Shown here: piece by piece, positions 1 to 11,091 of the stretch
How positions within the stretch are numbered: position 1 is the first letter of the stretch
How the letters are laid out: every line of letters starts with the position of its first letter
Assembly: GCA_914767715.1 (NCBI GenBank)
Contig: OU612074.1
Span: 16,108,062 to 16,172,061, forward strand
Direction of reading: 5' to 3'
DNA: 64,000 bases
DNA from: Membranipora membranacea
Taxonomy: Eukaryota > Bryozoa > Gymnolaemata > Cheilostomatida > Membraniporidae
The notes under the pieces: model-generated
Database searches by the model: none
Told to the model about the DNA's origin: nothing
The model's input: only the letters and a program-made list of their open reading frames with translations
Made by a program: the position numbers and the translations under genes

Positions 1-736
1 TTTTAAATTTTAAAGTCGCTCTCATTTCTGTTCTATTTATCGTAGGATCTTAATATTCTGGAATTTGAATGAGGCCAATGAGGCCATCAACTGGTCAAAG
101 TTTGAAAAAATTGCGATGGCTTTTTAATTTTCCACCCTGCCGTTTGGCAAGTTTTTTTATGACAAAACTGGCCCTCGTTAAGAAAGTTGCTGCCGCCAAA
201 CTAAGAGGGCCAGCCCCAAACGGCTTTCAGTTCCTAAGTCAGCATGAAGTTCCACACGCTATAGAGTAGGTTAGGAGGAAATCTATTTTTTAAACTGGCG
301 GTAAAAAACACCAAGGGTACCCCCTTTTCTACTTTTTTAAATTTTAAAGTCGCTCTCATTTCTGTTCTATTTATCGTAGGATCTTAATATTCTGGAATTT
401 GAATGAGGCCAATGAGGCCATCAACTGGTCAAAGTTTGAAAGAATTGCGATGGCTTTTTAATTTTTCACCCTGCCGTTTGGCATGTTTTTTTATGACAAA
501 ACTGGCCCTCGTTAAAAAAGTTGCTGCCACCAAACTAAGAGGGCCAGCCCCAAACGGTTTTCAGTTCATAAGTCAGCATGAAATTCCACACGGTATAGAG
601 TAGGTTAGGAGGAAATCTATTTTTTAAACTGGCTGTAAAAAACACCAAGGGTCCCCCCTTTGTTACTTTTTTAAATTTTAAAGTCGCTCTCATTTCTGTT
701 CTATTTATCGTAGGATCTTAATATTCTGGAATTTGA

Positions 737-1071
737 ATGAGGCCAATGAGGCCATCAACTGGTCAAAGTTTGAAAGAATTGCGATGGCTTTTTAATTTTT
801 TCACCCTGCCGTTTGGCATGTTTTTTTATGACAAAACTGGCCCTCGTTAAAAAAGTTGCTGCCGCCAAACTAAGAGGGCCAGCCCCAAACGGTTTTCAGT
901 TCATAAGTCAGCATGAAATTCCACACGGTATAGAGTAGGTTACGAGGAAATCTATTTTTTAAACATGCTGTAAAAAACACCAAGGGTCCCCCCTTTGATA
1001 CTTTTTTTAATTTTAAAGTCGCTCTCTTTTCTGTTCTATTTATCGTAGGATCTTAATATTCTGGAATTTGA
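737..1071 (+). repeat. 335-bp monomer with +1 T frameshift
   Basis: An extra T in the T-run just before CACCCTGCC (about 795-801) makes this unit 335 bp and shifts the reading frame after codon 20. Its other diagnostic variants (ATAAGTC, TACGAGG, AAACATGCTG) match the monomers at 3410 and 8754, which have the normal run length. The slip therefore happened after the types diverged. Confidence 0.85.
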
Positions 1072-1739
1072 ATGAGGCCAATGAGGCCATCAACTGGTCA
1101 AAGTTTGAAAGAATTGCGATGGCTTTTTAATTTTTCACCCTGCCGTTTGGCATGTTTTTTTATGACAAAACTGGCCCTCGTTAAAAAAGTTGCTGCCGCC
1201 AAACTAAGAGGGCCAGCCCCAGACGGTTTTCAGTTCCTAAGTCAGCATGAAGTTTCACACGGTATAGAGTAGGTTAGGAGGAAATCTATTTTTTAAACTG
1301 GCTGTAAAAAACACCAAGGGTCCCCCCTTTGTAACTTTTTTAAATTTTAAAGTCGCTCTCATTTCTGTTCTATTTATCGTAGGATCTTAATATTCTGGAA
1401 TTTGAATGATGCCAATGAGGCCATCAACTGGTCAAAGTTTAAAAGAATTGCGATGGCTTTTTAATTTTTCACCCTGCCGTTTGGCATGTTTTTTTATGAC
1501 AAAACAGGCCCTCGTTAAAAAAGTTGCTGCTGCCAAACTAAGAGGGCCAGCCCCAAACGGCTTTCAGTTCCTAAGTCAGCATGAAATTCCACACGGTATA
1601 GAGTAGGTTAGGAGGAAATCTATTTTTTAAACTGACGGTAAAAAACACCAAGGGTCCCCCCTTTGTTACTTTTTTAAATTTTAAAGTCGCTCTCATTTCT
1701 GTTCTATTTATCGTAGGATCTAAATATTTTGGTATTTGA

Positions 1740-2073
1740 ATGAGGCCAATGAGGCCATCAACTGGTCAAAGTTTGAAAGAATTCCGGTGGCTTTTTAATT
1801 TTTCACCCTGCCGTTTGGCATGTTTTTTTATGACAAAACAGGCCCTCGTTAAAAAAGTTGCTGCTGCTAAACTAAGAGGGCCAGCCCCAAACGGCTTTCA
1901 TTTCCTAAGTCAGCATGAAATTTCCACACGGTATAGAGTAGGTTAGGAGGAAATCTATTTTTTAAACTGGCGGTAAAAAAAAAAAGGGTCCCCCCTTTGT
2001 TACTTTTTTAAATTTTAAAGTCGCTCTCATTTCTGTTCTATTTATCGTAGGATCTTAATATTCTGGAATTTGA
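1740..2073 (+). repeat. Variant monomer with EcoRI site and A11 run
   Basis: This unit is preceded by the variant TCTAAATATTTTGGTATTTG and reads GAATTCCGG at 1779, giving L15F and an EcoRI site typical of domain 3 although it lies in domain 1. An extra T near 1920 shifts the last codons of the frame. After the frame the usual A6-CACC-AAGGG is replaced by an unbroken run of 11 A at 1975-1985. The combination is unique in the window. Confidence 0.8.
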
Positions 2074-2741
2074 ATGAGGCCAATCAGGCCATCAACTGGT
2101 CAAAGTTTGAAAGAATTGCGATGGCTTTTTAATTTTTCACCCTGCCGTTTGGCATGTTTTTTTATGACAAAACTGGCCCTCGTTAAAAAAGTTGCTGCCG
2201 CCAAACTAAGAGGGCCAGCCCCAAACGGCTTTCAGTTCCTAAGTCAGCATGAAATTCCACACGGTATAGAGTAGGTTAGGAGGAAATCTATTTTTTAAAC
2301 TGGCGGTAAAAAACACCAAGGGTCCCCCCTTTGTTACTTTTTTAAATTTTAAAGTCGCTCTCATTTCTGTTCTATTTATCGTAGGATCTTAATATTCTGG
2401 AATTTGAATGAGGCCAATGAGGCCATCAACTGGTCAAAGTTTGAAAGAATTGCGATGGCTTTTTAATTTTTCACCCTGCCGTTCGGCATGTTTTTTTATG
2501 ACAAATCTGGCCCTCGTTAAAAAAGTTGCTGCCGCCAAACTAAGAGGGCCAGCCCCAAACGGTTTTCAGTTCCTAAGTCAGCATGAAATTCCACACGGTA
2601 TAGAGTAGGTTAGGAGGAAATCTATTTTTTAAACTGGCTGTAAAAAACACCAAGGGTCCCCCCTTTGTTACTTTTTTAAATTTTAAAGTCGCTCTCATTT
2701 CTGTTCTATTTATCGTAGGATCTTAATATTCTGGAATTTGA

Positions 2742-4077
2742 ATGAGGCCAATGAGGCCATCAACTGGTCAAAGTTTGAAAGAATTGCGATGGCTTTTTAA
2801 TTTTTCACCCTGCCGTTTGGCAAGTTTTTTTATGACAAAACTGGCCCTCGTTAAGAAAGTTGCCGCCGCCAAACTAAGAGGGCCAGCCCCAAACGGCTTT
2901 CAGTTCCTAAGTCAGCATGAAGTTCCACACGCTATAGAGTAGGTTAGGAGGAAATCTATTTTTTAAACTGGCGGTAAAAAACACCAAGGGCACCCCCTTT
3001 TCTACTTTTTTAAATTTTAAAGTCGCTCTCATTTCTGTTCTATTTATCGTAGGATCTTAATATTCTGGAATTTGAATGAGGCCAATGAGGCCATCAACTG
3101 GTCAAAGTTTGAAAGAATTGCGATGGCTTTTTAATTTTTCACCCTGCCGTTTGGCATGTTTTTTTATGACAAAACTGGCCCTCGTTAAAAAAGTTGCTGC
3201 CACCAAACTAAGAGGGCCAGCCCCAAACGGTTTTCAGTTCATAAGTCAGCATGAAATTCCACACGGTATAGAGTAGGTTAGGAGGAAATCTATTTTTTAA
3301 ACTGGCTGTAAAAAACACCAAGGGTCCCCCCTTTGTTACTTTTTTAAATTTTAAAGTCGCTCTCATTTCTGTTCTATTTATCGTAGGATCTTAATATTCT
3401 GGAATTTGAATGAGGCCAATGAGGCCATCAACTGGTCAAAGTTTGAAAGAATTGCGATGGCTTTTTAATTTTTCACCCTGCCGTTTGGCATGTTTTTTTA
3501 TGACAAAACTGGCTCTCGTTAAAAAAGTTGCTGCCGCCAAACTAAGAGGGCCAGCCCCAAACGGTTTTCAGTTCATAAGTCAGCATGAAATTCCACACGG
3601 TATAGAGTAGGTTACGAGGAAATCTATTTTTTAAACATGCTGTAAAAAACACCAAGGGTCCCCCCTTTGTTACTTTTTTAAATTTTAAAGTCGCTCTCAT
3701 TTCTGTTCTATTTATCGTAGGATCTTAATATTCTGGAATTTGAATGAGGCCAATGAGGCCATCAACTGGTCAAAGTTTGAAAGAATTGCGATGGCTTTTT
3801 AATTTTTCACCCTGCCGTTTGGCATGTTTTTTTATGACAAAACTGGCCCTCGTTAAAAAAGTTGCTGCCGCCAAACTAAGAGGGCCAGCCCCAAACAGTT
3901 TTCAGTTCCTAAGTCAGCATGAAATTCCACACGGTATAGAGTAGGTTAGGAGGAAATCTATTTTTTAAACTGGCTGTAAAAAACACCAAGGGTCCCCCCT
4001 TTGTTACTTTTTTAAATTTTAAAGTCGCTCTCATTTCTGTTCTATTTATCGTAGGATCTTAATATTCTGGAATTTGA
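2742..4077 (+). repeat. Partial restart of the C28S block
   Basis: The units are C28S (2742), A43T (3076), L56I with TACGAGG and AAACATGCTG (3410), then a G52S unit (3744). The first three match 69-1071 and 8086-9087 in order and nearly in sequence; the fourth is not the expected N51D type. The block was therefore interrupted at the third/fourth monomer junction. Confidence 0.7.
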
Positions 4078-6081
4078 ATGAGGCCAATGAGGCCATCAAT
4101 TGGTCAAAGTTTGAAAGAATTGCGATGGCTTTTTAATTTTTCACCCTGCCGTTTGGCATGTTTTTTTATGACAAAACTGGCCCTCGTTAAAAAAGTTGCT
4201 GCCGCCAAACTAAGAGGGCCAGCCCCAAACGGCTTTCAGTTCCTAAGTCAGCATGAAATTCCACACGGTATAGAGTAGGTTAGGAGGAAATCTATTTTTT
4301 AAACTGGCGGTAAAAGACACCAAGGGTCCCCCCTTTGTTACTTTTTTAAATGTTAAGGTCGCTCTCATTTCTGTTCTATTTATCGTAGGATCTTAATATT
4401 CTGGAATTTGAATGAGGCCAATGAGGCCATCAACTGGTCAAAGTTTGAAAGAATTGCGATGGCTTTTTAATTTTTCACCCTGCCGTTTGGCATGTTTTTT
4501 CATGACAAAACTGGCCCTCGTTAAAAAAGTTGCTGCCGCCAAACTAAGAGGGCCAGCCCCAAACGGCTTTCAGTTCCTAAGTCAGCATGAAATTCCACAC
4601 AGGATAGAGTAGGTTAGGAGGAAATCTATTTTTTAAACTGGCTGTAAAAAACACCAAGGGTCCCCCCTTTGTTACTTTTTCAAATTTTAAAGTCGCTCTC
4701 ATTTCTGTTCTATTTATCGTAGGATCTTAATATTCTGGAATTTGAATGAGGCCAATGAGGCCATCAACTGGTCAAAGTTTGAAAGAATTGCGATGGCTTT
4801 TTAATTTTTCACCCTGCCGTTCGGCATGTTTCTTTATGATAAAACTGGCCCTCGTTAAAAAAGTTGCTGCCGCCAAACTAAGAGGGCCAGCCCCAAACGG
4901 TTTTCAGTTCCTAAGTCAGCATGAAATTCCACACGGGATAGAGTAGGTTAGGAGGAAATCTATTTTTTAAACTGGCTGTAAAAAACACCAAGGGTCCCCC
5001 CTTTGTTACTTTTTTAAATTTTAAAGTCGCTCTCATTTCTGTTCTATTTATCGTAGGATCTTAATATTCTGAAATTTGAATGAGGCCAAAGAGGCCATCA
5101 ACTGGTCAAGGTTTGAAAGAATTGCGATGGCTTTTTAATTTTTCACCCTGCCGTTTGGCGTGTTTTTTCATGACAAAACTGGCCCTCGTTCAAAAAGTTG
5201 CTGCCGCCAAACTAAGAGGGCCAGCCCCAAACGGTTTTCAGTTCCTAAGTCAGCATGAAATTCCACACGGTATAGAGTAGGTTAGGAGGAAATCTATTTT
5301 TTAAACTGGCTGTAAAAAACACGAAGGGTCCCCCCTTTGTTACTTTTTTAAATTTTAAAGTCGCTCTCATTTCTGTTCTATTTATCGTAGGATCTTAATA
5401 TTCTGGAATTTGAATGAGGCCAATGAGGCCATCAACTGGTCAAAGTTTGAAAGAGTTGCGATGGCTTTTTAATTGTTCACCCTGCCGTTTGGCATGTTTT
5501 TTTATGACAAAACTGGCCCTCGTTAAAAAAGTTGCTGCTGCCAAACTAAGAGGGCCAGCCCAAAACGGTTTTCAGTTCAAAAGTCAGCATGAAATTCCAC
5601 ACGGTATAGAGTAGGTTAGGAGGAAATCTATTTTTTAAACTGGCTGTAAAAAACACCAAGGGTCCCCCCTTTGTTACTTTTTTAAATTTTAAAGTCGCTC
5701 TCATTTCTGTTCTATTTATCGTAGGATCTTAATATTCTGGAATTTGAATGAGGCCAATGAGGCCATCAACTGGTCAAAGTTTGAAAGAATTGCGATGGCT
5801 TTTCAATTTTTCACCCTGCCGTTTGGCATGTTTTTTTATGACAAAACAGGCCCTCGTTAAAAGAGTTGCTGCCGCCAAACTAAGAGGGCCAGCCCCAAAC
5901 GGCTTTCAGTTCCTAAGTCAGCATGAAATTCCACACGGTATAGAGTAGGTTGGGAGGAAATCTATTTTTTAAACTGGCGGTAAAAAACACCAAGGGTCCC
6001 CCCTTTGTTACTTTTTTAAATTTTAAAGTCTCTCTCATTTCTGTTCTATTTATCGTAGGATCTTAATATTCTGGAATTTGA
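4078..6081 (+). repeat. Six mixed monomers without a clear HOR
   Basis: Single-unit variants follow each other: T8I (4078), G64R (4412), L26S/T32I (4746), M4K with K38Q (5080), F21C/P50Q/L56K (5414) and L34Q/K39R (5748). No ordered copy of this series is seen elsewhere in the window, but the L26S/T32I type reappears in the dimers just to the right. Confidence 0.6.
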
Positions 6082-6749
6082 ATGAGGCCAATGAGGCCAT
6101 CAACTGGTCAAAGTTTGAAAGAATTGCGATGGCTTTTTAATTTTTCACCCTGCCGTTCGGCATGTTTCTTTATGATAAAACTGGCCCTCGTTAAAAAAGT
6201 TGCTGCCGCCAAACTAAGAGGGCCAGCCCCAAACGGTTTTCAGTTCCTAAGTCAGCATGAAATTCCACACGGGATAGAGTAGGTTAGGAGGAAATCTATT
6301 TTTTAAACTGGCTGTAAAAAACACCAAGGGTCCCCCCTTTGTTACTTTTTTAAATCTTAAAGTCGCTCTCATTTCTGTTCTATTTATCGTAGGATCTTAA
6401 TATTCTGGAATTTGAATGAGGGCAATGAGGCCATCAACTGGTCAAAGTTTGAAAGAATTGCGATGGCTTTTTAATTTTTCACCCTGCCGTTCGGCATGTT
6501 TCTTTATGACAAAACTGGCACTCGTTAAAAAAGTTGCTGCCGCCAAACTAAGAGGGCCAGCCCCAAACGGTTTTCAGTTCCTAAGTCAGCATGAAATTCC
6601 ACACGGTATAGAGTAGGTTAGGAGGAAATCTATTTTTTAAACTGGCTGTAAAAAACACCAAGGGTCCCCCCTTTGTTACTTTTTTAAATTTTAAAGTCTC
6701 TCTCATTTCTGTTCTATTTATCGTAGGATCTTAATATTCTGGAATTTGA
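6082..6749 (+). repeat. Dimer HOR copy 1 (L26S/T32I + P3A)
   Basis: Two monomers, L26S/T32I at 6082 and P3A/L26S at 6416, form a 668-bp pair that is repeated immediately to the right with only a few substitutions. Shared private variants are TTCTTTATGATAAAACTGG in the first unit, and GAGGGCAATG and GGCACTCG in the second. Confidence 0.85.
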
Positions 6750-7417
6750 ATGAGGCCAATGAGGCCATCAACTGGTCAAAGTTTGAAAGAATTGCGATGG
6801 CTTTTTAATTTTTCACCCTGCCGTTCGGCATGTTTCTTTATGATAAAACTGGCCCTCGTTAAAAAAGTTGCTGCCGCCAAACTAAGAGGGCCAGCCCCAA
6901 GCGGTTTTCAGTTCCTAAGTCAGCATGAAATTCCACACGGGATAGAGTAGGTGAGGAGGAAATCTATTTTTTAAACTGGCTGTAAAAAACACCAAGGGTC
7001 CCCCCTTTGTTACTTTTTTAAATCTTAAAGTCGCTCTCATTTCTGTTCTATTTATCGTAGGATCTTAATATTCTGGAATTTGAATGAGGGCAATGAGGCC
7101 ATCAACTGGTCAAAGTTTGAAAGAATTGCGATGGCTTTTTAATTTTTCACCCTGCCGTTCGGCATGTTTCTTTATGACAAAACTGGCACTCGTTAAAAAA
7201 GTTGCTGCCGCCAAACTAAGAGGGCCAGCCCCAAACGGTTTTCAGTTCCTAAGTCAGCATGAAATTCCACACGGTATAGAGTAGGTTAGGAGGAAATCTA
7301 TTTTTTAAACTGGATGTAAAAAACACCAAGGGTCCCCCCTTTGTTACTTTTTTAAATTTTAAAGTCGCTCTCATTTCTGTTCTATTTATCGTAGGATCTT
7401 AATATTCTGGAATTGGA
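6750..7417 (+). repeat. Dimer HOR copy 2 (L26S/T32I + P3A)
   Basis: This is the second copy of the preceding 668-bp pair. It differs by small changes such as N51S in the first unit and GGATGTAAA instead of GGCTGTAAA after the second frame. The high identity of the two copies points to a recent local tandem duplication. Confidence 0.85.
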
Positions 7418-10400
7418 ACGAGGCCAATGAGGCCATCAACTGGTCAAAGTTTGAAAGAATTGCGATGGCTTTTTAATTTTTCACCCTGCAGTTTGGCATG
7501 TTTTTTTATGACAAGACTGGCCCTCGTTAAAAAAGTTGCTGCCGCCAAACTAAGAGGGCCAGCCCCAAACGGCTTTCAGTTCCTAAGTCAGCATGAAATT
7601 CCACACGGTATAGAGTAGGTTAGGAGGAAATCTATTTTTTAAACTGGCGGTAAAAAACACCAAGGGTCCGCCCTTTGTTACTTTTTTAAATTTTAAAGTC
7701 GCTCTTATTTCTGTTCTATTTATCGTAGGATCTTAATATTCTGGAATTTGAATGAGGCCAATGAGGCCATCAACTGGTCAAAGTTTAAAAGAATTGCGAT
7801 GGCTTTTTAATTTTTCACCCTGCCGTTCGGCATGTTTTTTTATGACAAATCTGGCCCTCGTTAAAAAAGTTGCTGCCGCCAAACTAAGAGGGCCAGCCCC
7901 AAACGGTTTTCAGTTCCTAAGTCAGCATGAAATTCCACACGGTATAGAGTAGGTTAGGAGGAAATCTATTTTTTAAACTGGCTGTAAAAAACACCAAGGG
8001 TCCCCCCTTTGTTACTTTTTTAAATTTTAAAGTCGCTCTCATTTCTGTTCTATTTATCGTAGGATCTTAATATTCTGGAATTTGAATGAGGCCAATGAGG
8101 CCATCAACTGGTCAAAGTTTGAAAGAAATGCGATGGCTTTTTAATTTTTCACCCTGCCGTTTGGCAAGTTTTTTTATGACAAAACTGGCCCTCGTTAAGA
8201 AAGTTGCTGCCGCCAAACTAAGAGGGCCAGCCCCAAACGGCTTTCAGTTCCTAAGTCAGCATGAAGTTCCACACGCTATAGAGTAGGTTAGGAGGAAATC
8301 TATTTTTTAAACTGGCGGTAAAAAACACCAAGGGTAACCCCTTTTCTACTTTTTAAAATTTTAAAGTCGCTCTCATTTCTGTTCTATTTATCGTAGGATC
8401 TTAATATTCTGGAATTTGAATGAGGCCAATGAGGCCATCAACTGGTCAAAGTTTGAAAGAATTGCGATGGCTTTTTAATTTTTCACCCTGCCGTTTGGCA
8501 TGTTTTTTTATGACAAAACTGGCCCTCGTTAAAAAAGTTGCTGCCACCAAACTAAGAGGGCCAGCCCCAAACGGTTTTCAGTTCATAAGTCAGCATGAAA
8601 TTCCACACGGTATAGAGTAGGTTAGGAGGAAATCTATTTTTTAAACTGGCTGTAAAAAACACCAAGGGTCCCCCCTTTGTTACTTTTTTAAATTTTAAAG
8701 TCGCTCTCATTTCTGTTCTATTTATCGTAGGATCTTAATATTCTGGAATTTGAATGAGGCCAATGAGGCCATCAACTGGTCAAAGTTTGAAAGAATTGCG
8801 ATGGCTTTTTAATTTTTCACCCTGCCGTTTGGCATGTTTTTTTATGACAAAACTGGCCCTCGTTAAAAAAGTTGCTGCCGCCAAACTAAGAGGGCCAGCC
8901 CCAAACGGTTTTCAGTTCATAAGTCAGCATGAAATTCCACACGGTATAGAGTAGGTTACGAGGAAATCTATTTTTTAAACATGCTGTAAAAAACACCAAG
9001 GGTCCCCCCTTTGTTACTTTTTTTAATTTTAAAGTCGCTCTCATTTCTGTTCTATTTATCGTAGGATCTTAATATTCTGGAATTTGAATGAGGCCAATGA
9101 GGCCATCAACTGGTCAAAGTTTGAAAGAATTGCGATGGCTTTTTAATTTTTCACCCTGCCGTTTGGCATGTTTTTTTATGACAAAACTGGCCCTCGTTAA
9201 AAAAGTTGCTGCCGCCAAACTAAGAGGGCCAGCCCCAGACGGTTTTCAGTTCCTAAGTCAGCATGAAGTTTCACACGGTATAGAGTAGGTTAGGAGGAAA
9301 TCTATTTTTTAAACTGGCTGTAAAAAACACCAAGGGTCCCCCCTTTGTAACTTTTTTAAATTTTAAAGTCGCTCTCATTTCTGTTCTATTTATCGTAGGA
9401 TCTTAATATTCTGGAATTTGAATGAGGCCAATGAGGCCATCAACTGGTCAAAGTTTAAAAGAATTGCGATGGCTTTTTAATTTTTCACCCTGCCGTTTGG
9501 CATGTTTTTTTATGACAAAACAGGCCCTCGTTAAAAAAGTTGCTGCTGCCAAACTAAGAGGGCCAGCCCCAAACGGCTTTCAGTTCCTAAGTCAGCATGA
9601 AATTCCACACGGTATAGAGTAGGTTAGGAGGAAATCTATTTTTTAAACTGGCGGTAAAAAACACCAAGGGTCCCCCCTTTGTTACTTTTTTAAATTTTAA
9701 AGTCGCTCTCATTTCTGTTCTATTTATCATAGGATCTAAATATTTTGGTATTTGAATGAGGCCAATGAGGCCATCAACTAGTCAAAGTTTGAAAGAATTG
9801 CTATGGCTTTTTAATTTTTCACCCTGCCGTTTGGCATGTTTTTTTATGACAAAACAGGCCCTCGTTAAAAAAGTTGCTGCTGCTAAACGAAGAGGGCCAG
9901 CCCCAAACGGTTTTCAGTTCCTAAGTCAGCATGAAATTCCACACGGTATGGAGTAGGTTAGGAGGAAATCTATTTTTTAAACTGGCTGTAAAAAACACCA
10001 AGGGTCCCCCCTTTGTTACTTTTTTAAATTTTAAAGTCGCTCTCATTTCTGTTCTATTTATCGTAGGATCTTAATATTCTGGAATTTGAATGAGGCCAAT
10101 GAGGCCATCAACTGGTCAAAGTTTGAAAGAATTGCGATGGCTTTTTAATTTTTCACCCTGCCGTTTGGCATGTTTTTTTGTGACAAAACTGGCCCTCGTT
10201 AAAAAAGTTGCTGCCGCCAAACTAAGAGGGCCAGCCCCAAACGGTTTTCAGTTCATAAGTCAGCATGAAATTCCACACGGTATAGAGTAGGTTACGAGGA
10301 AATCTATTTTTTAAACTGGCTGTAAAAAACACCAAGGGTCCCCCCTTTGTTACTTTTTTAAATTTTAAAGTCGCTGTCATTTCTGTTCTATTTATCGTAG

Positions 10401-10757
10401 GATCTTAATATTCTGGAATTTGAATGAGGCCAATGAGGCCATCAACTGGTCAAAGTTTGAAAGAATTGCGATGGATTTTTAATTTTTCACCCTGCCGTTT
10501 GGCATGTTTTTTTATGACAAAACTGGCCCTCGTTAAAAAAGTTGCTGCCGCCAAACTAAGAGGGCCAGCCCCAAACGGTTTTCAGTTCCTAAGTCAGCAT
10601 GAAATTCCACACGGTATAGTGTAGGTTAGGAGGAAATATATTTTTTAAACTGGCTGTAAAAAACACCAAGGGTCCCCCCTTTGTTACTTTTTTAAATTTT
10701 AAAGTCGCTCTCATTTCTGTTCTATTTATCGTAGGATCTTAATATTCTGGAATTTGA

Positions 10758-10958
10758 ATGAGGCCAATGAGGCCATCAACTGGTCAAAGTTTGAAAGAAT
10801 TGCGATGGCTTTTTAATTTTTCACCCTGCCGTTTGGCATGTTTTTTTATGACAAAACTGGCCCTCGTTAAAAAAGTTGCTGCCGCCAAACTAAGAGGGCC
10901 AGCCCCAAACGGCTTTCAGTTCCTAAGTCAGCATGAAATTCCACACGGTATAGAGTAG
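10758..10958 (+). other. Recurrent 66-codon open frame (representative copy), probably non-coding
   Basis: Most monomers hold an ATG-to-TAG frame of 66 codons at this place; it is described once here. The predicted peptide starts with a duplicated MRP, is rich in Lys and Arg, has a hydrophobic middle (around residues 26-37) and a Gln/His-containing tail. I recognise no domain. The start context is weak (T at -3, A at +4). Several observations speak against a gene. About 28 monomers carry stops, frameshifts or rearrangement. Broken versions were amplified in HORs. Common variants (L15F, R16L, C28S, L34Q, G47R, L56Q) mostly replace residues, whereas the GGT/GGC change at Gly52 is one of few frequent silent ones. 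Chance openness of a repeat amplified from one ancestor explains it. Expression cannot be excluded from sequence alone. Confidence 0.15.
10857..10902. repeat. Intra-monomer inverted repeat, 9-bp arms, 28-nt loop (representative)
   Basis: CTGGCCCTC at 10857-10865 is the perfect reverse complement of GAGGGCCAG at 10894-10902, and most monomers carry this pair. Variants break either arm without a matching change in the other: AACAGGGCC in the monomers at 24625, 47339, 48007, 49674 and 50342; GAAGGCC in the G47R monomers; CCATCG at 62358 and 62692. The pairing therefore shows no sign of being maintained. It could form a hairpin in a transcript or a cruciform in DNA. Confidence 0.55.
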
Positions 10959-11091
10959 GTTAGGAGGAAATCTATTTTTTAAACTGGATGTAAAAAACAC
11001 CAAGGGTCCCCCCTTTGTTACTTTTTTAAATTTTAAAGTCGCTCTCATTTCTGTTCTATTTATCGTAGGATCTTAATATTCTGGAATTGGA

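Larger units (their letters stand above)
69..2741 (+). repeat. Eight-monomer block beginning with a C28S monomer
   Basis: Eight units in 2673 bp: C28S (69), A43T (403), a +1T frameshifted L56I unit (737), N51D (1072), L34Q (1406), an L15F/L34Q unit (1740), R5I (2074) and L26S/K33N (2408). The next block at 2742 restarts with C28S, A43T, L56I but then diverges. The first five types reappear in the same order at 8086-9755, 8017 bp away (24 units plus 1 bp). Bases 1-68 are the tail of the preceding unit. Confidence 0.75.
7418..11091 (+). repeat. 11-monomer HOR, complete copy (3674 bp)
   Basis: The order is R25S/K33R (7418, start codon lost to ACG), L26S/K33N (7752), C28S (8086), A43T (8420), L56I (8754), N51D (9088), L34Q (9422), G9S/R16L/L34Q (9756), M31V (10090), L18I (10424) and plain (10758). 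The R25S/K33R type recurs at 11092, exactly 11 units later. The R25S change creates a PstI site (CTGCAG) in the two R25S/K33R units. Confidence 0.85.
10758..11091 (+). repeat. Representative near-consensus 334-bp monomer
   Basis: This unit matches the majority base at nearly every position. It has 132 G+C in 334 bp (39.5%) and eight CpG sites. In order it contains a duplicated 9-mer ATGAGGCCA (unit positions 1-18), T-rich runs near 53-64 and 84-90, a 9-bp inverted repeat (100-108 with 137-145), an A6 run near 112, a GGTTAGGAGG stretch near 201, an A6 run near 235, a C6 run near 251, and an AT-rich stretch of mixed T and A runs near 263-280. The two 167-bp halves show no clear similarity, so it does not look like a recent dimer of a 167-bp unit. 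Confidence 0.9.

Noticed and set aside
272-282. Shine-Dalgarno-like GGAGGAAATC after each frame
   Set aside because: No ATG with an open frame follows at a suitable distance, and the context is eukaryotic satellite.
10996-11030. C6 plus T-run as a transcription terminator
   Set aside because: There is no GC-rich stem before the T-run. The runs are simple-sequence parts of the monomer, and Pol III-type T-runs without A/B boxes mean nothing by themselves.
10758-11091. The 334-bp unit as a dimer of a 167-bp monomer
   Set aside because: The halves share only short words such as AAACTGGC, at an offset of about 128 rather than 167, so there is no sign of a recent dimer.
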